A stretch of 64,000 nt of DNA from Dryocosmus kuriphilus (Eukaryota; Arthropoda; Insecta; Hymenoptera; Cynipidae): contig CM076189.1 in NCBI GenBank assembly GCA_038277395.1, positions 236,779,918 to 236,843,917 of the forward strand, read 5' to 3'. Position 1 is the stretch's first letter; the number at the start of each line of letters is the position of its first letter. Under the pieces are notes generated by a model, which saw only the letters and a list, made by a program, of their open reading frames with translations, ran no database searches and was not told where the DNA came from. Below, in pieces: positions 22,310 through 34,460 of this stretch. The position numbers and the translations under genes are program-made.

Positions 22310-22560
22310 GCTGCCCTTTTTTGGGTTGTGTAGAATGATTCGCTTCCTAAATCACAGCAGTATCAAAGCCAGCGTAGGAGTTTTGCCCTGCAAGCCGAAG
22401 AGTGTCCGACGATGAGTTGACTATGTCCTCATCAAAGTCGGAAAGCTATTATACTTAGGCCTAGGGAGGTATTTTGGTTATAATCCCTAGGACGGTGGAT
22501 TCACCTGCGATCGGGCCGGGATCCCTAACGTGCAGGTATTTTCAAACGTCATGGGAAAAT
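22310..22560 (+). mobile_element. 5'-end fragment of the RTE-like LINE
   Basis: The blocks 'gaatgattcgc', 'cacctgcgat', 'gggatccctaacgtgc' and 'cttaggcctaggga' match in order and orientation the leader just upstream of the endonuclease ORF of the LINE at 46.76-49.24 kb. Only the 5' untranslated part and perhaps the first codons are present. Confidence 0.65.
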
Positions 22561-22830
22561 CTAATAAAACAAAAACCAAAAACAGTCAGCAACTTTGAAA
22601 CAGCAGTACACATAAGTGCGATAGTGACACTGACCAATTTTGCTATATTTGTGGTCAGTATGAAAAACTCAATTTCCGTCGTACCATAAACGAGAAAATG
22701 AAAGAACTGTATTTCAACATCTTCGGAAATAAAATGAAGAATTTCAGTTCCAAATAAGTGCCGCATACGATTTTCACGGGGCATGTCGAAAAATGACATA
22801 TAAATTTTTAAAAATCACAATAAAAAGGAT

Positions 22831-24277
22831 GTGAAGGTTATATCACCCGTGAGATGGAGTCAACCAAAATGTCGAGAAGAGTGTTACTTTTGCATGGTAA
22901 TAATGGTAAAAGTTGGCAATTTAAAAATATATTACGCTAAAGTTCCTTCTGTTGAGCTCCCTGTAATTGCGTACAAGTTGAAACCTCCAAGCAGAATGAT
23001 GGAAGTGCAGATTCGGTTGACTGTACTGTTACAAATGACAGTAAGACTGATAACGGGAGTTATGATAACTTTTACCCTGGCAGAGTTGAATGATTTGGCG
23101 AGGGACTTGGGTTTGCCCAAAGATGGTTCAGAATATTTAGTTTTATTGTTGAAGCGCAAAAATTTGTTATCGAAAGGAACATCAGCCTACGCATATCGTG
23201 ATAGAGAAAAAAATGTCAGATCATTATTTTTGAAGGATGATTCATCCGCTTTGGATTATTGCTGTAATGTCGAGGGATTAATAAATACCCTCAAACCAAA
23301 CTTTTACAAGGCTGAAGAATGGAGACTCTTTATTGATTCGTCAGTCAGAAGTCTGAAGGCTGTACGTCTCCATAATACGAATCAGTAAACCTCTGTGCCC
23401 ATTGAGCAGTCGGTAAAAATGAAAGAAAAATACGATAACTTGGAAATACTGTTAGAAAAAAGCAGATACAACAAACACCATTGGCAAATTTGTGGAGATC
23501 TCAAGATTGTTACTATGATTCTAGGACAGTAATCTGGTTTTACAAAATGACCATGTTTTTTATGTCTTTGGGACAGCAGATACCGTAAAAATCATTATAA
23601 AAAAATTCTGGCCGGAAAGAAGAAAGTTTACGCAAGGAATAGAGAATGTAATCCAAAAACCTTTAGTTCCGAAATCTATAATTTTGCTACCTCCACTTCA
23701 CATCAAGCTTGGATTGATGAAGCAGTTTACAAAAGAACTTGACAAGGATGAACCATTGTTTTCAATACATCGACAAAACTTTTCCTAAAATTTCAGATGC
23801 TAAATTAAACGAAGGTGTTTTAACTGAACCAGACATTAGGACTTTATTGAACGATAAAGAATTTCCGCTGTCCATGAACAAACTCGAGAAATCAGCTTGG
23901 GTGAGTTTTAAAGTGTGACAGAAATTTTTTTAGGAAATAATAGATCTGATGATTACCAAAGAATTGTAGTCAAAATGATATGCAGTTTCAAAAAATTAGG
24001 ATGTTTGATAAATTTAAAATTGTTTTTCCTTGATTTACATATACAATACTTTCCAGAAAATTTGAGTGATTACAGTGAAGAGAAGGGTGTAAGGTTTCAT
24101 CAAGACATCCGAGAAATGGAACGTAGATATCAAGGAAAATCGAACGTGAACATGATGACGGATTATTGTCAGAATCTTAAAAGTGATTTATCTGTAGAAA
24201 GATTAAAAAGAAAAATAAATTCACTACACAGGCCATTTGAAAACAAAAGAATACGATATTCAAGGAAATCTGACTAA
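22831..24277 (+). pseudogene. Transposase-like protein of the 4.7-kb element, broken
   Basis: Open parts are 22831-23388 (185 codons) and 23915-24277 (120 codons). The stretch between (23389-23914) reads on in other frames, with at least two frame changes and stops. Recognisable blocks are 'LNDLARDLGLPKDGSEYL', 'EEWRLFIDSSVRSLKAV', 'LPPLHIKLGLMKQF', 'YSEEKGVRFHQDIREMERRY' and the final basic tail. I recognise these from a large family of arthropod proteins usually left as uncharacterised (some annotated as Cc8L18.2-like) and spread as repeats. Its position between long TIRs supports a transposase role. No catalytic triad is assigned with confidence. Truncated at the 5' end by the nested insertions. 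Confidence 0.65.
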
Positions 24278-24804
24278 AAATATGTCTATGTAGAGAATGT
24301 AGACTAACTTGCAAAAAAATTTGTTTTAAGAGTACAAAAGTACAACTTGTTTATAAACAATTGATATTTTTAAAACAAATTCAATGCTTTTATATTCAGA
24401 AGGAATATTTCTGGGATGTAAGTTTTTGAACCAAAATTTTAATGTATGAGTCATCAAAATCCGTTTAGACGTTTACGAGAAAAATGCTGATCATGCTGTA
24501 ACACATTGAATTTTCATTGTTAATAATTTTTGCAAAATAATTTTTTGCGGCCAAAACCTGGGGAAATCTTTTCGAACATAAGGGCTACTAAAAAATTAAT
24601 TTTACAGCGAAAAAAAAACGACTTTCGATTTATGGTGACCTATTTGGGATAATTTGACCTTAACTAAAAATTCAAACTCGAATAAAAAAAACTGGTAAGC
24701 AGAAAATTCCAATCAATGGAAATTTTAACTATGCTAGATCAATATTGCAATGCTATATAGGTCGCTTTTTTGGCTGCGCATACTTTTTTTTTGTGTTCCT
24801 GTGT

Positions 24805-25036
24805 TATTATTGTAGTTTAAAGGTAACTATAGTAATTCAAAAATAATATACGCCTGTAATTTAACTGTAGCGAAGGTCTAAGGAAAGGAATTATTGTGAA
24901 TAGCGATAAAATACTTTAGTAAGTGTTGACTTTAATGAGTTCGGAAAATGTGTATTAAAAATATTCCATTGAAAATTTCTTGGACCTTTTCCACTTAAAT
25001 TACAAGCGTACATTTTTTTTGTATTGCTGTATTAAG
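24805..25036. other. Short unique stretch
   Basis: AT-rich sequence between the 4.7-kb element and the SINE. Nothing recognised. Confidence 0.4.
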
Positions 25037-25419
25037 GCCTAAGCATTATGGAATGGAAGCTTCTATTGTGTCCCCTGAGGGTTTACATTGTTTTTTGTAT
25101 TTCTCCACTATTCCTTTGCACACCCCCCACACACATACTTTGGTGGTGGGAGGGGGACCTACAGTTTAAGGTGGGTTCCGAACCACCAAGAACAACGGCT
25201 TAAAGTACTTAGAGAACCTTTTTCCTCTAGAGGAACCGGCGCGGCGCCACGATATACCGGAGATGAACAACTCCCTTGCTAGGCAAGTGTTCACCGCGTG
25301 TGCCGCCGAGGTTCTTCCAGAGTGCGAGGCGGGAATCGAACCCGCAAGCCGAAGGAGTGGGTCTAAAGGCCTACACGGCTTAGCCCCCACGACCATCATC
25401 CCACTTGCCTAAGCATTAT
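25037..25419 (-). mobile_element. tRNA-derived SINE with 13-bp target duplication
   Basis: Perfect direct repeats 'gcctaagcattat' at 25037-25049 and 25407-25419 flank a 357-bp insert. Read on the minus strand, the insert starts with a tRNA-like head: a D-arm/A-box region 'gtcgtgggggctaagccg', a long variable arm, and the B box 'gggttcgattcccgcc' at about 25325-25342. It continues into a GC-rich body and an A-poor tail. The head resembles a tRNA with a long variable arm (Ser/Leu class). The long perfect target duplication indicates LINE-mediated insertion that is fairly recent. Confidence 0.85.
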
Positions 25420-28400
25420 TTAAAAGTCTGAATTAAATGGATTTTTTCCATATCTTCTTTCAATATTATTACCAGAGATTTGCAGAAATTAAGTGGTTTT
25501 TTTGTAGAAATTAAATTTTTTATGTTACTTTTGTTGGTAGTATATTTGTAACAGATCCTGTATTGAATATTGCGTCAAAAACTTGCGCAAAAGTTATAAT
25601 ATTTCCTGTATAAAAACTACATTTCTGCAATGATTATCCTTATTTTTTACAAGGATACCATGCTGGAGAATTTTAACAGTCTTAACAAAAAAAAACTTGA
25701 TTGAAATATGGTTTTGAGGGTGGTGCAAGAAAGTGTTTTGAACGCGTCTAACATAGTAAAAAGACTCTATTTTAATTACGACTTTTAGCATTACCATCAC
25801 CATAAAAAGATCGTAAAAGGATCATAAGAACCGATCTTTCTCTATTTTCCCATTGCTCGAAATATGTTCTATGTAAATCACTTCAACTCAAATTCAGAAA
25901 CAGAGACCGATAAATACTTTTTACTAAAATTGATTATAACATTTAAAATAGATAAACTCAACAATTTTAACTTACATTAGCTTACTATCCTTGTAAGTAC
26001 CGAATGGTCTATAGACGAGTGTAATAAAATAAAATAAAATAAATGAAATAAAATAAAATACTTATTAACAAGAGTTTAACTCTTATTGAGAAAATTCTTA
26101 GGTATTCAAACAAATTTTAACTCCGAGAATCAAAAACGACCAAATCTGAACAAGCACATTCTTACGAAATTCTATTAAAATCACCAGGTTCCGGAAAAAG
26201 CAATCAGAATAAATATTCTGAAACTCATTCGAATGAAAATTTAATCATTGCAAATTCGAAACAAACTCGTTGACCTCATCTCTAATTACTGTATATTTTG
26301 CCAGTTTACTGAATTTCCAATATTCCCCACGTTACCAAAGCATTTGTAAAACGGTTTAAACTCGCACGAATGAAAGTACATACACAAACTGTATTTTTGT
26401 TCGGAAAATATCGACAAATTATTCTAATCAGAAAACGTGATAGTGTTGCAGGTGTATTCATCGGGAATCTTGGGCGACATTTTATGATTCCTATATCGAT
26501 GGGCAACAGTGGTGCAGTGCAATTTCATTGGCGGAAATATTTTTATTGGAACAGAAAGGAAGAGGAAAAATATCGCTCGGGATTGATTCAACGATCAAAA
26601 GAGAGGACTTCTGTTAAGAAATCTGTATTTCAATTGCGTATCAGTAATTTTAAGGGCATGAATTGTTGTCATAAAAATAAGGTGATAGTTTGAAAATAAG
26701 AGAAACAAAATGTTGAAAGTGAAAGTTAATCAGCTTTAGAGACAATGAAAGTTGTGATGATCCAAAAACTATTAAAGATGAATTGAGAATATAGTTTGCA
26801 GAGACTCACTTATTTTGTATTTCAACTTCTCACGCAAAACATTTTTTCCTCGATATAGTTAGGGAAGAAAAGAATGAATGCAGAAATAGAAAAATAACTA
26901 GAGCCTGCAGATGTGATATTCTTGTCTTGTTCCAGTTTCATGTCTTTGAAGCGCTTCCCTCTTGCTTTTCCGAAATGTTCAGCGCTCGAAGGGAAATTTG
27001 TGATTATATGTAACGTGTAAAAGTAGTTCGAAATTGGATGGTCGAAGCAAAAATTTAAGAGACTTTAGTCGATAGAAATATTAAGATAAGTAATTGTACG
27101 CTCGCCTTCCTACGAGTCGGTATTGATTTCGAAAGTTCAAACCCACCGATGCGATCGCCTAACTGAAAACGGGAAACAGGGTGGTCCAAAAAAAAAACAA
27201 ATGCATGACTCAAAATTCTTCATAGAACTCGAAAATCTGGTACAAACAGTAGGAGAATCATAAAAAATGAAGAAAAAATATTTTAGCTTCAAACGCTTTT
27301 TTAGTTCTCCAACCCAATAAAAATATTTGAAAATACTATCGAGTTATGGATTTGTTTCACTTGATGTTTTTGGATCCCTAAAGTGCAGAACTAAAAATCC
27401 GAATCGATTACAAACGCGATTAAATGTTTGAAAAAGAAAATTTCAAAAAAGGAGAAAAGAGAAAAAAATAGGTATCGACGGTACGTAAATTATACCCGCT
27501 GTATTTTTTAATCCTGGTCCACTTCGAATACGCTTGAATTATATAGGTGACCCTATATCCAAGATTATTGTGATTAATCGACGACCAAACTCTCTTGGTC
27601 TCTATTATCGTATGTTATTATTAAATTTATATATAATTACGGTAATTCCTTAGAGAAAAAAAAAGAAGAAAAAAAAGCGAAAAACTTTTACAATCCAGCG
27701 TTATGACCACGTATGAATTTACCAATTTTTTACATTACTATTTTGTACGTCAGCGGATTAAGTATTATACCTAATCGATAAACGTGTTGGTTTCGAGGAA
27801 CGGTGGCGAGTTTAGAAAATCGAATGGAGAACTGATAATTTTCCGAAATCACTCCCTGAGAACGACCGAAAGTCGTTTATTACAGATCCTAATGAACTCG
27901 AGGAAGCAACGGAATGAGCAATTTTTAGATAAATATTAAAATTAGTCTTTACAGATACATACATATATATATATACATTTGTGACGTGTATATTCGTTAA
28001 CGTATTCGTAAATTTGAATTCAGTGCGTGTGTGAGGTCCACTAGTGAGTAAGTGCGTATAAGTAAATATTATATCACGCGATAAAACACCATGATTAATT
28101 ATGTATAATAATTATTATAGGGAATGCGAGTTTGCGATTTTCTAGGGAACTGGACATTTTCTAAAAGATATCTAGTCAAGATCGCATACGGGGGGGGGGG
28201 GGGGGGGCTCCCCCATTCGCGAACACATGCATAATATATCTAGTCACATTTTTTTAAAGGAGAAAATATTTGAAAATTGGAAAACAATAGTTTCAGAACA
28301 ATAAATTACTATTTATGCATACTTCCGAGTTAAAAAAAAAGTATAGCACTAAATTTGATTGTAAAAACAAGCCACTTGAAAGATTTACATAGTCTAGAAT

Positions 28401-31400
28401 CAATAATGGAAAACTTTCTGAAAAACTTTAAGAATTACAGCTCAAAAAATTAATTTTTGGCTCATTAAAATTCTTTTAGGAAAAAATATGATTTTTAGTG
28501 GTATAATTATTGAAAATTAAAGATATCAGAAAATTTATTTGCCATTACTTCATAATTTAAAAATTCAGAGAAAAGTTCCAAATAAAAGTTTAATTTTTGA
28601 AATAAATATCACTTTTTGTTAAAAATAATTGCTTTTTATGATGAAATTTTTTAAAATTAAAGCTATCCTGATTTCAATTTTTAACTTCAACATGAATTTA
28701 GGAAAGCGTAAAAAGAAGTTCTATCTGAAAGATTAATTTTTAACATCGATAAAAAGTATTTTTTTAAATCGCCCTTTTACATTTGTGGAAATATTTTTAA
28801 ACAATCTATATGTCGAAACAGTCAATATTAATTTTATGAAATGACATGATTTTTACCATAAAAAAAGTATCTGTTTTTTATTTTAAAATAATTAAGGGCA
28901 AGTAGCAACTACATAAATCTAAATGCTTCGATTAAAATTTAAAAATTCACAACTAGTTTTATTTACATATTGTTAAATAAAAGAACAATAAATAAGAGAA
29001 CTATCGTGATTTCCATAAATATGACAAATAGGTTTTCAGGCATTTTTATTTTTGAAAAAGTCTTAACTATAAGAAAAGACTTTTTTCGGAAACATGTTTA
29101 TATATTTCCGTCAAAAATAATGTTTTTATCTGGAACTTTAAGATTTTTTAGAAATGATTTGTGCAGAATGTCTATTTGTGTATTTATTAAAAAGTTGATA
29201 TAAGTGATGCGGTCCTTCTCCTATAAATATTTACCTCTCTTTCTAAGTAGTTTCAAGAAATTTCAGGAATGGAATTCGGAATGATATAAAGAATATAAGT
29301 ACGTTGCCCAATAAAAGTTTGGAGCGTGCACTTCAATGTGAAATTTCAAGAAGTTTTTAAAAGTATTCCCATTTCTCTGCGGAGGCCATTACATTTTTCA
29401 AGAATTTTTCATATATTTATGCCCTGTCCAGCTCCCAGAAAAACGACACAAGTAAATCATAGTCGTATGCACTCAATTGCACGAGAACGTATGGGAAAAG
29501 CGTGTTTTACGCAATCACCAATTTATCCATTTACAAGACTTATAACTATATAATAATATGTATAATAATAACTATGTAATAATAATATAGATAACAATGC
29601 CTCTCGATGTATTTCTTAGGGAATATTTGTAGGTCATCGAGTGTTCCGTTTCACTGTTATATTTGTGAAAATTCCTTTCTTCAGAAAAGAAGTCATTTCC
29701 TCCTCAGATTAAAAATAAAATCCCTTAACATCAATAATTATTTAAATTTAAATCTGAAAAATTCTATTAATTTTTGTAACTCATTAATTTAAACTCATTA
29801 ATTTAAATTTTGAGAAAGTACCCTTGTTCAGTAAATATTTTGCGTATGAAGTAGGTACATAATCTTAGCGCTATATAGCGCTATACATATACGTTCATTA
29901 ATAAACAATCACTTCAATATTTTGAAATTCCTTAACCAAGGCAAATATTTGTCGAGAAAAGTCTGACTCTCTCATCCTATAATGAAACAAGTTTGATTTT
30001 AGTACAACTATATGTTAATACAATTTTTCGAAGCGTTTACAGAGTTAAAGAATTTTAATTAAAATTTGTAGATGTCTCTATTTAGACAAATTTTTATATT
30101 TTTGCTCATTCATTTTTTTATTTAAAAGTTGGTTCCATAATTTATTTGAAACCTCGTGCGTCGGTAGTCATGAGGTTGGAAGCGAGAGATGAAAAGAGAA
30201 TTGAAGAAGTTTTATGACGATTATAAAAAAAATACGTGTGCTGTAGCCACCCAGAGAAGCGAAAGGTCTCCTTCTTGCCTCTGTACATTTCCCTTTATTT
30301 CAAAACTCAGCAACATCCAATTTCTGGGCTGCCAATCATTTTATGTTACGTTTTCCGGAAAGAAACACCCTTTCCAGAATATAAGTGATGCTAAAAAGAC
30401 ATCAAAAAGCTCTGAGTTTTCATAACCATATGATGTTTTGTTTACTCTATGCAATTTGAAATGAGAAAACACAGATATATACAATATATATATTCTGCGA
30501 AATATTACTTTCCTCGAACGTGATACACTTCCCGCAAAAATCAATGAGTGACGTCAAACGCTTTATTTATCAACTTGTTCATTTTACCCAACGCAATATT
30601 TTCCCACACTTCCGGTTATGTGCGATGAGCGAGTCATGCTTTTTATGTCAAGCTGAGATCCGTTAGATTCCAAATGATGAAACTATTTCCATTCATAAAT
30701 TATTAATTATTTTCATCGCCATCGCTATTACAACTAAGTTTCTTGTTTATTTAATTTTTACTACTTTTATTGATTTCATTTAGGGCATCCATGGCTACCT
30801 ATATTTATTTATTTTTACTATCTTAATTGACGGACCTCTCGATATTAAAAATTGAAGCACTGGTAACTGGGAATAAATTTTATAATCAAAATAAAATGTA
30901 AATTTATTCCGATAGTTTAGGATAGTTTTTTGCGGGCTTAGCCTTTTTACATTCTTCAACAATTTTCGTCATGCAACCCGTTTTGTGTTCCTAATGTGTG
31001 TTAGAGCGTTTATGCCGAACCGTGTACAGCTGTATAAAACCAACGTGAAATTTTTTTGTGAAGCTTGAAAAAAAGAAGCTTTAGGACAATTTAAGATTTC
31101 TCAAAAGTGCATTGAGAAACGAAAGCTGGTTACTTGCAACGTAAGAATACCTAAATGTCGATAAGAGTTCAAAATTTTTTTTTTTTTTTGTATGCGATGC
31201 GAAATTTTTAAAACTGCACATTACAATTTGAAGTAACTCGCAGAGTCAGATTGCATTTTTTTCCTTTTTGGAAATTTTGGAAAACAATTTGAAGACGTGA
31301 ATCGACGAAATGAACCATTTTTTAAAAATATTTGTCTGAGGTAAGCATGGCATGGATTCGTATTAAGAAGGGACAATTTTTCTACGGATAGAATATCGAG

Positions 31401-33302
31401 CCTTATGAACGATGATACCAAGCAAACGCTTTACACTTTTGTCTCATGCCAGAATCAATACATTTTAAATCCAGACCCACATCAAACATTATATACAAAT
31501 ATTTATTTAACATTTAATTTTATTTAATATTATTATTACATTTAATTTAAATAATCACATAATTGTCATTTACTTTTAGATATGTCAATTGTTAGTAATT
31601 GTTTTCCACCCGATGAGAAAATGCCTTTTTTCATGAGGTTGATCGGTGATTAATTTACTACGAATTTATGCTATATTGATGATTTATGCAGATTTATATT
31701 GAGACATTGGAAAATAAAGTATAAGCATTTACTTCATTTAACTCATAAGGCCCTTTATCGTGCGACGCAAAAGCTTTGACCAATGCAATACTTATATTAT
31801 AATTATAGTATAATAGCGAAAGCGATGAGATACTTGTGACATGTTACTAACAATAGAGACGGTATTAAGATCTTAACATATTAAATGAATCAATTGAATT
31901 AAATGTAATTGTCCGTTAGGAAAAATGGTGAGTGGATCAAGTAGATATATACATATATATATATATTGAAGAAAAAAACATTCGAAACCCAAGACAGGAC
32001 GCAATGTATACTATATACATTTATTCAAAACCTTATCGCCTGATTTTTGTTCGATCGAACTCATGTTTAGATCGTTATTAATTCATTAATTATTGTTCTT
32101 GCAGATTATATTTATTAATAGCGCAAAGTGTGCACCTTAATCGTATTTTTATTACCCTCTGTACAAGATGACAGAAAATCAATGTTGTGTGTTTATGTCT
32201 AATCCATTCGTGTACTTCCTATTTAAAAATTATATACGTACGAACAATTTTTTTCCTTGGCTCGAATGTCGGATACTTTAATTTGGTCATTGTTTATGGA
32301 AATAATTTTAATAAGTTTTATAATATAAAAATAGTTTAGGTTTAAATGTTGAGTGAGTTTGGTCGGAAAAATATATTGTAGGTACTTAAATGTGTGAGAA
32401 AAAAAATGAGATTCGAGTCAACTGATAATTTTTCAAACTGAGGTTGATAACAAACAGTGAGATTGTTCTTCCTGGGTCATGATATTGTATTGAGACATGC
32501 TTGAAAAGCATGTGACAGAACATTGTCGATTTGATCACGTATGGTATTGTACGGAATCTGGATCAATAAATGGTAACTATAAAATGCGAATGCTATTCCT
32601 TTCTTCGCTCTAGAAAAATACCTAGTTTTCAATTGAGTTTCTTTTTAGGCTACAAAAAACTCTCATTATGTGTATCGTAAAGTATGTATATAACAGGGAA
32701 TATGTTTTACTATATTGTGATTTTCTTGAGAATTTTCTGCAAACTTTTCTGTTTTTACATATTATAAATGTATTTTTATGCAGTTATTGATTTCCAAAAG
32801 AACTATACATATTAAAAGAACTCAACACAGATAAACTAAAAAATTTTAATATTTTAGCGGTCTTATTCTTTATCCACATGTAATTGTTACAATTTTAACT
32901 GTAGATTTTTAATTGCAAATTTTTAAGTTTTCAGCTTTTCAGCCCAGATTTTTCATTTAAAATCATTTTGAAATTACGAATACTTAAAACTATACATTTA
33001 AAAAAATTTCAATGTTCTAAATCTACAAATTTTTTATTTTTAAAGTTATAACTCTATCTATATAATTGACTAATTTCAAAATTCTAAAATTTGATATGGT
33101 TATATTTGCACTTCTTTGAAATCTTCACTTTCTACACGTTTTATATTTTAGATTATTTAGTTTCGAATTCTTTTAAGGGTGATTACCAAAATTTTGACCA
33201 TTTAAAGTCCCACTAATTTTCCACATTATCTTTTATTAATAAATTTTTTCTAAAAATATCTTAATAAATTACTTACTTCAAAGTACGGTTTCATTAAAAT
33301 TC
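25420..33302. other. Gene-poor AT-rich region
   Basis: Nearly 8 kb with no supported coding exon, tRNA or long inverted repeat. Open frames of 60-107 codons (for example 26370-26693 and 28970-29203) have no motif and the same composition as their flanks. It holds a pentanucleotide repeat at 26020-26062, a run of 17 G at 28191-28207 and short (TA)n tracts near 27960 and 31955. It may be intron or intergenic DNA. Confidence 0.5.
26020..26062 (+). repeat. (AAAAT)n-type microsatellite, possibly a LINE 3' tail
   Basis: Repeated 'aataaaataaaataaa' after 'ctatagacgagtgtaat'. Such A-rich tandem tails are common 3' ends of LINEs. No LINE coding sequence could be recognised upstream, so the parent is unproven. 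Confidence 0.6.
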
Positions 33303-33499
33303 AAAGGGTGTCACCCATTAAGCATGGCGAAATCCCCTCACTCTTCAATTCGAAAAAATGCAGTAAAACTAAGTTGGGGCATGAAAACAAATAAGTTTGA
33401 GCCTTTTAAACAACTACCTTTCCCCCTTGGTACAAACCTAACCTCAAAAAAACCGTCTTTTTACGTTTTCATTTTTATCTTAAAGAGAAGTTGTTCAAA

Positions 33500-34250
33500 A
33501 AATCTGAAAAAATTCATGCTAATAGTTTTAAAAGCAACAAATTACCCTAATTCTTTTCGAATTTTTTTACGGTCATCTTCAGGGTTAAAAAAATGTCTAA
33601 AAATTTTTAATGACTATAACTCCTACACTAGTAGAGGTACATTGTCAATTTTTTCATCAGTTACGTATTTTTGTATGTTTTACATTTTCCAATTATTTAT
33701 TTCTGATTATAAGTGGGGCAAGACCTTCAAAATAGCGAAAAACTGCATTTTTTAGGTTATGTTTACACATAACTCAATACCAATAGTGGAAAAAATTTTT
33801 TAAAAATTCATGCTAATAGTTTTAGAAGCAACAAATTACCCTAATTCTTTTCGAATTTTTTTACGGTCATCTTCAAGGTTAAAAAAATGTCTAAAAACTT
33901 TTAATGGCTATAACTCCTAGACTAATAAAGGTACATTGTCAATTTTTTCATCAGTTACGTATTTTTGTGTGTTTTACATTTTCCAGTTGTTTATTTCTGA
34001 TTATAAGTGGGGAGAAACCTTCAAAATAGCGAAAAACTGTATTTTTAAGGTTATGTTTACATATAACTCAATACCAATAGTGGAAAAAATTTTGAAAAAA
34101 TTCCCGTACATACAGAACATTGAGGTATGTTGTACGGAACTTTTTCAGATTTTTATCAGTGTCATGTTTAAGGTGAAAAAAATGTCGAATGACATTTTTG
34201 AGGATAATTCATTAGTTTGAGTGCGTTAAAAATTATTCAAAACTTGAAAA
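33500..34250. repeat. 294-bp tandem units, left arm
   Basis: 'ccaatagtgg' recurs at 33780 and 34074, exactly 294 bp apart. The whole unit between is conserved, including 'aacaaattaccctaattc' and 'gtacattgtcaatttttt'. The last partial unit diverges after about 34100. Confidence 0.85.
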
Positions 34251-34460
34251 AAAATGTAGGTACTTTAAATAGTTTGAAATCATTATTCCTAAAGTTTAGA
34301 ATTTTTCAATATCTATTTTTATAACAAGCTATATGAGTAGCTATTAACGACATAAAAAAAGATAAACAAGCCATTGCATTATATTTTGAAATATCTGAAT
34401 TTTAATCTGGAGTATGTAATTGCATGTAGAACATATTTGCAACTAATATGATATCATCGT

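Larger units (their letters stand above)
20087..24804 (+). mobile_element. 4.7-kb DNA transposon with roughly 500-bp TIRs and nested insertions
   Basis: The left arm (20087-about 20590) and right arm (about 24290-24804) are inverted copies. The left starts 'acacaggcacacaaaaa'; the right ends 'tttttgtgttcctgtgt'. Shared inner blocks include 'aaatatcaattgtttttaaa' and 'caaattatcccaagtagg' with variants. The coding region 22831-24277 stops right before the right arm and is presumably the element's own transposase. A DD41D mariner, a MITE and a LINE fragment sit between the left arm and that ORF. No target duplication determined. Confidence 0.8.

Noticed and set aside
27100..27165. B-box-like 'aagttcaaacccaccg' suggesting a tRNA or SINE
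   Set aside because: No convincing A box or paired arms nearby and no target duplication; too weak to list.
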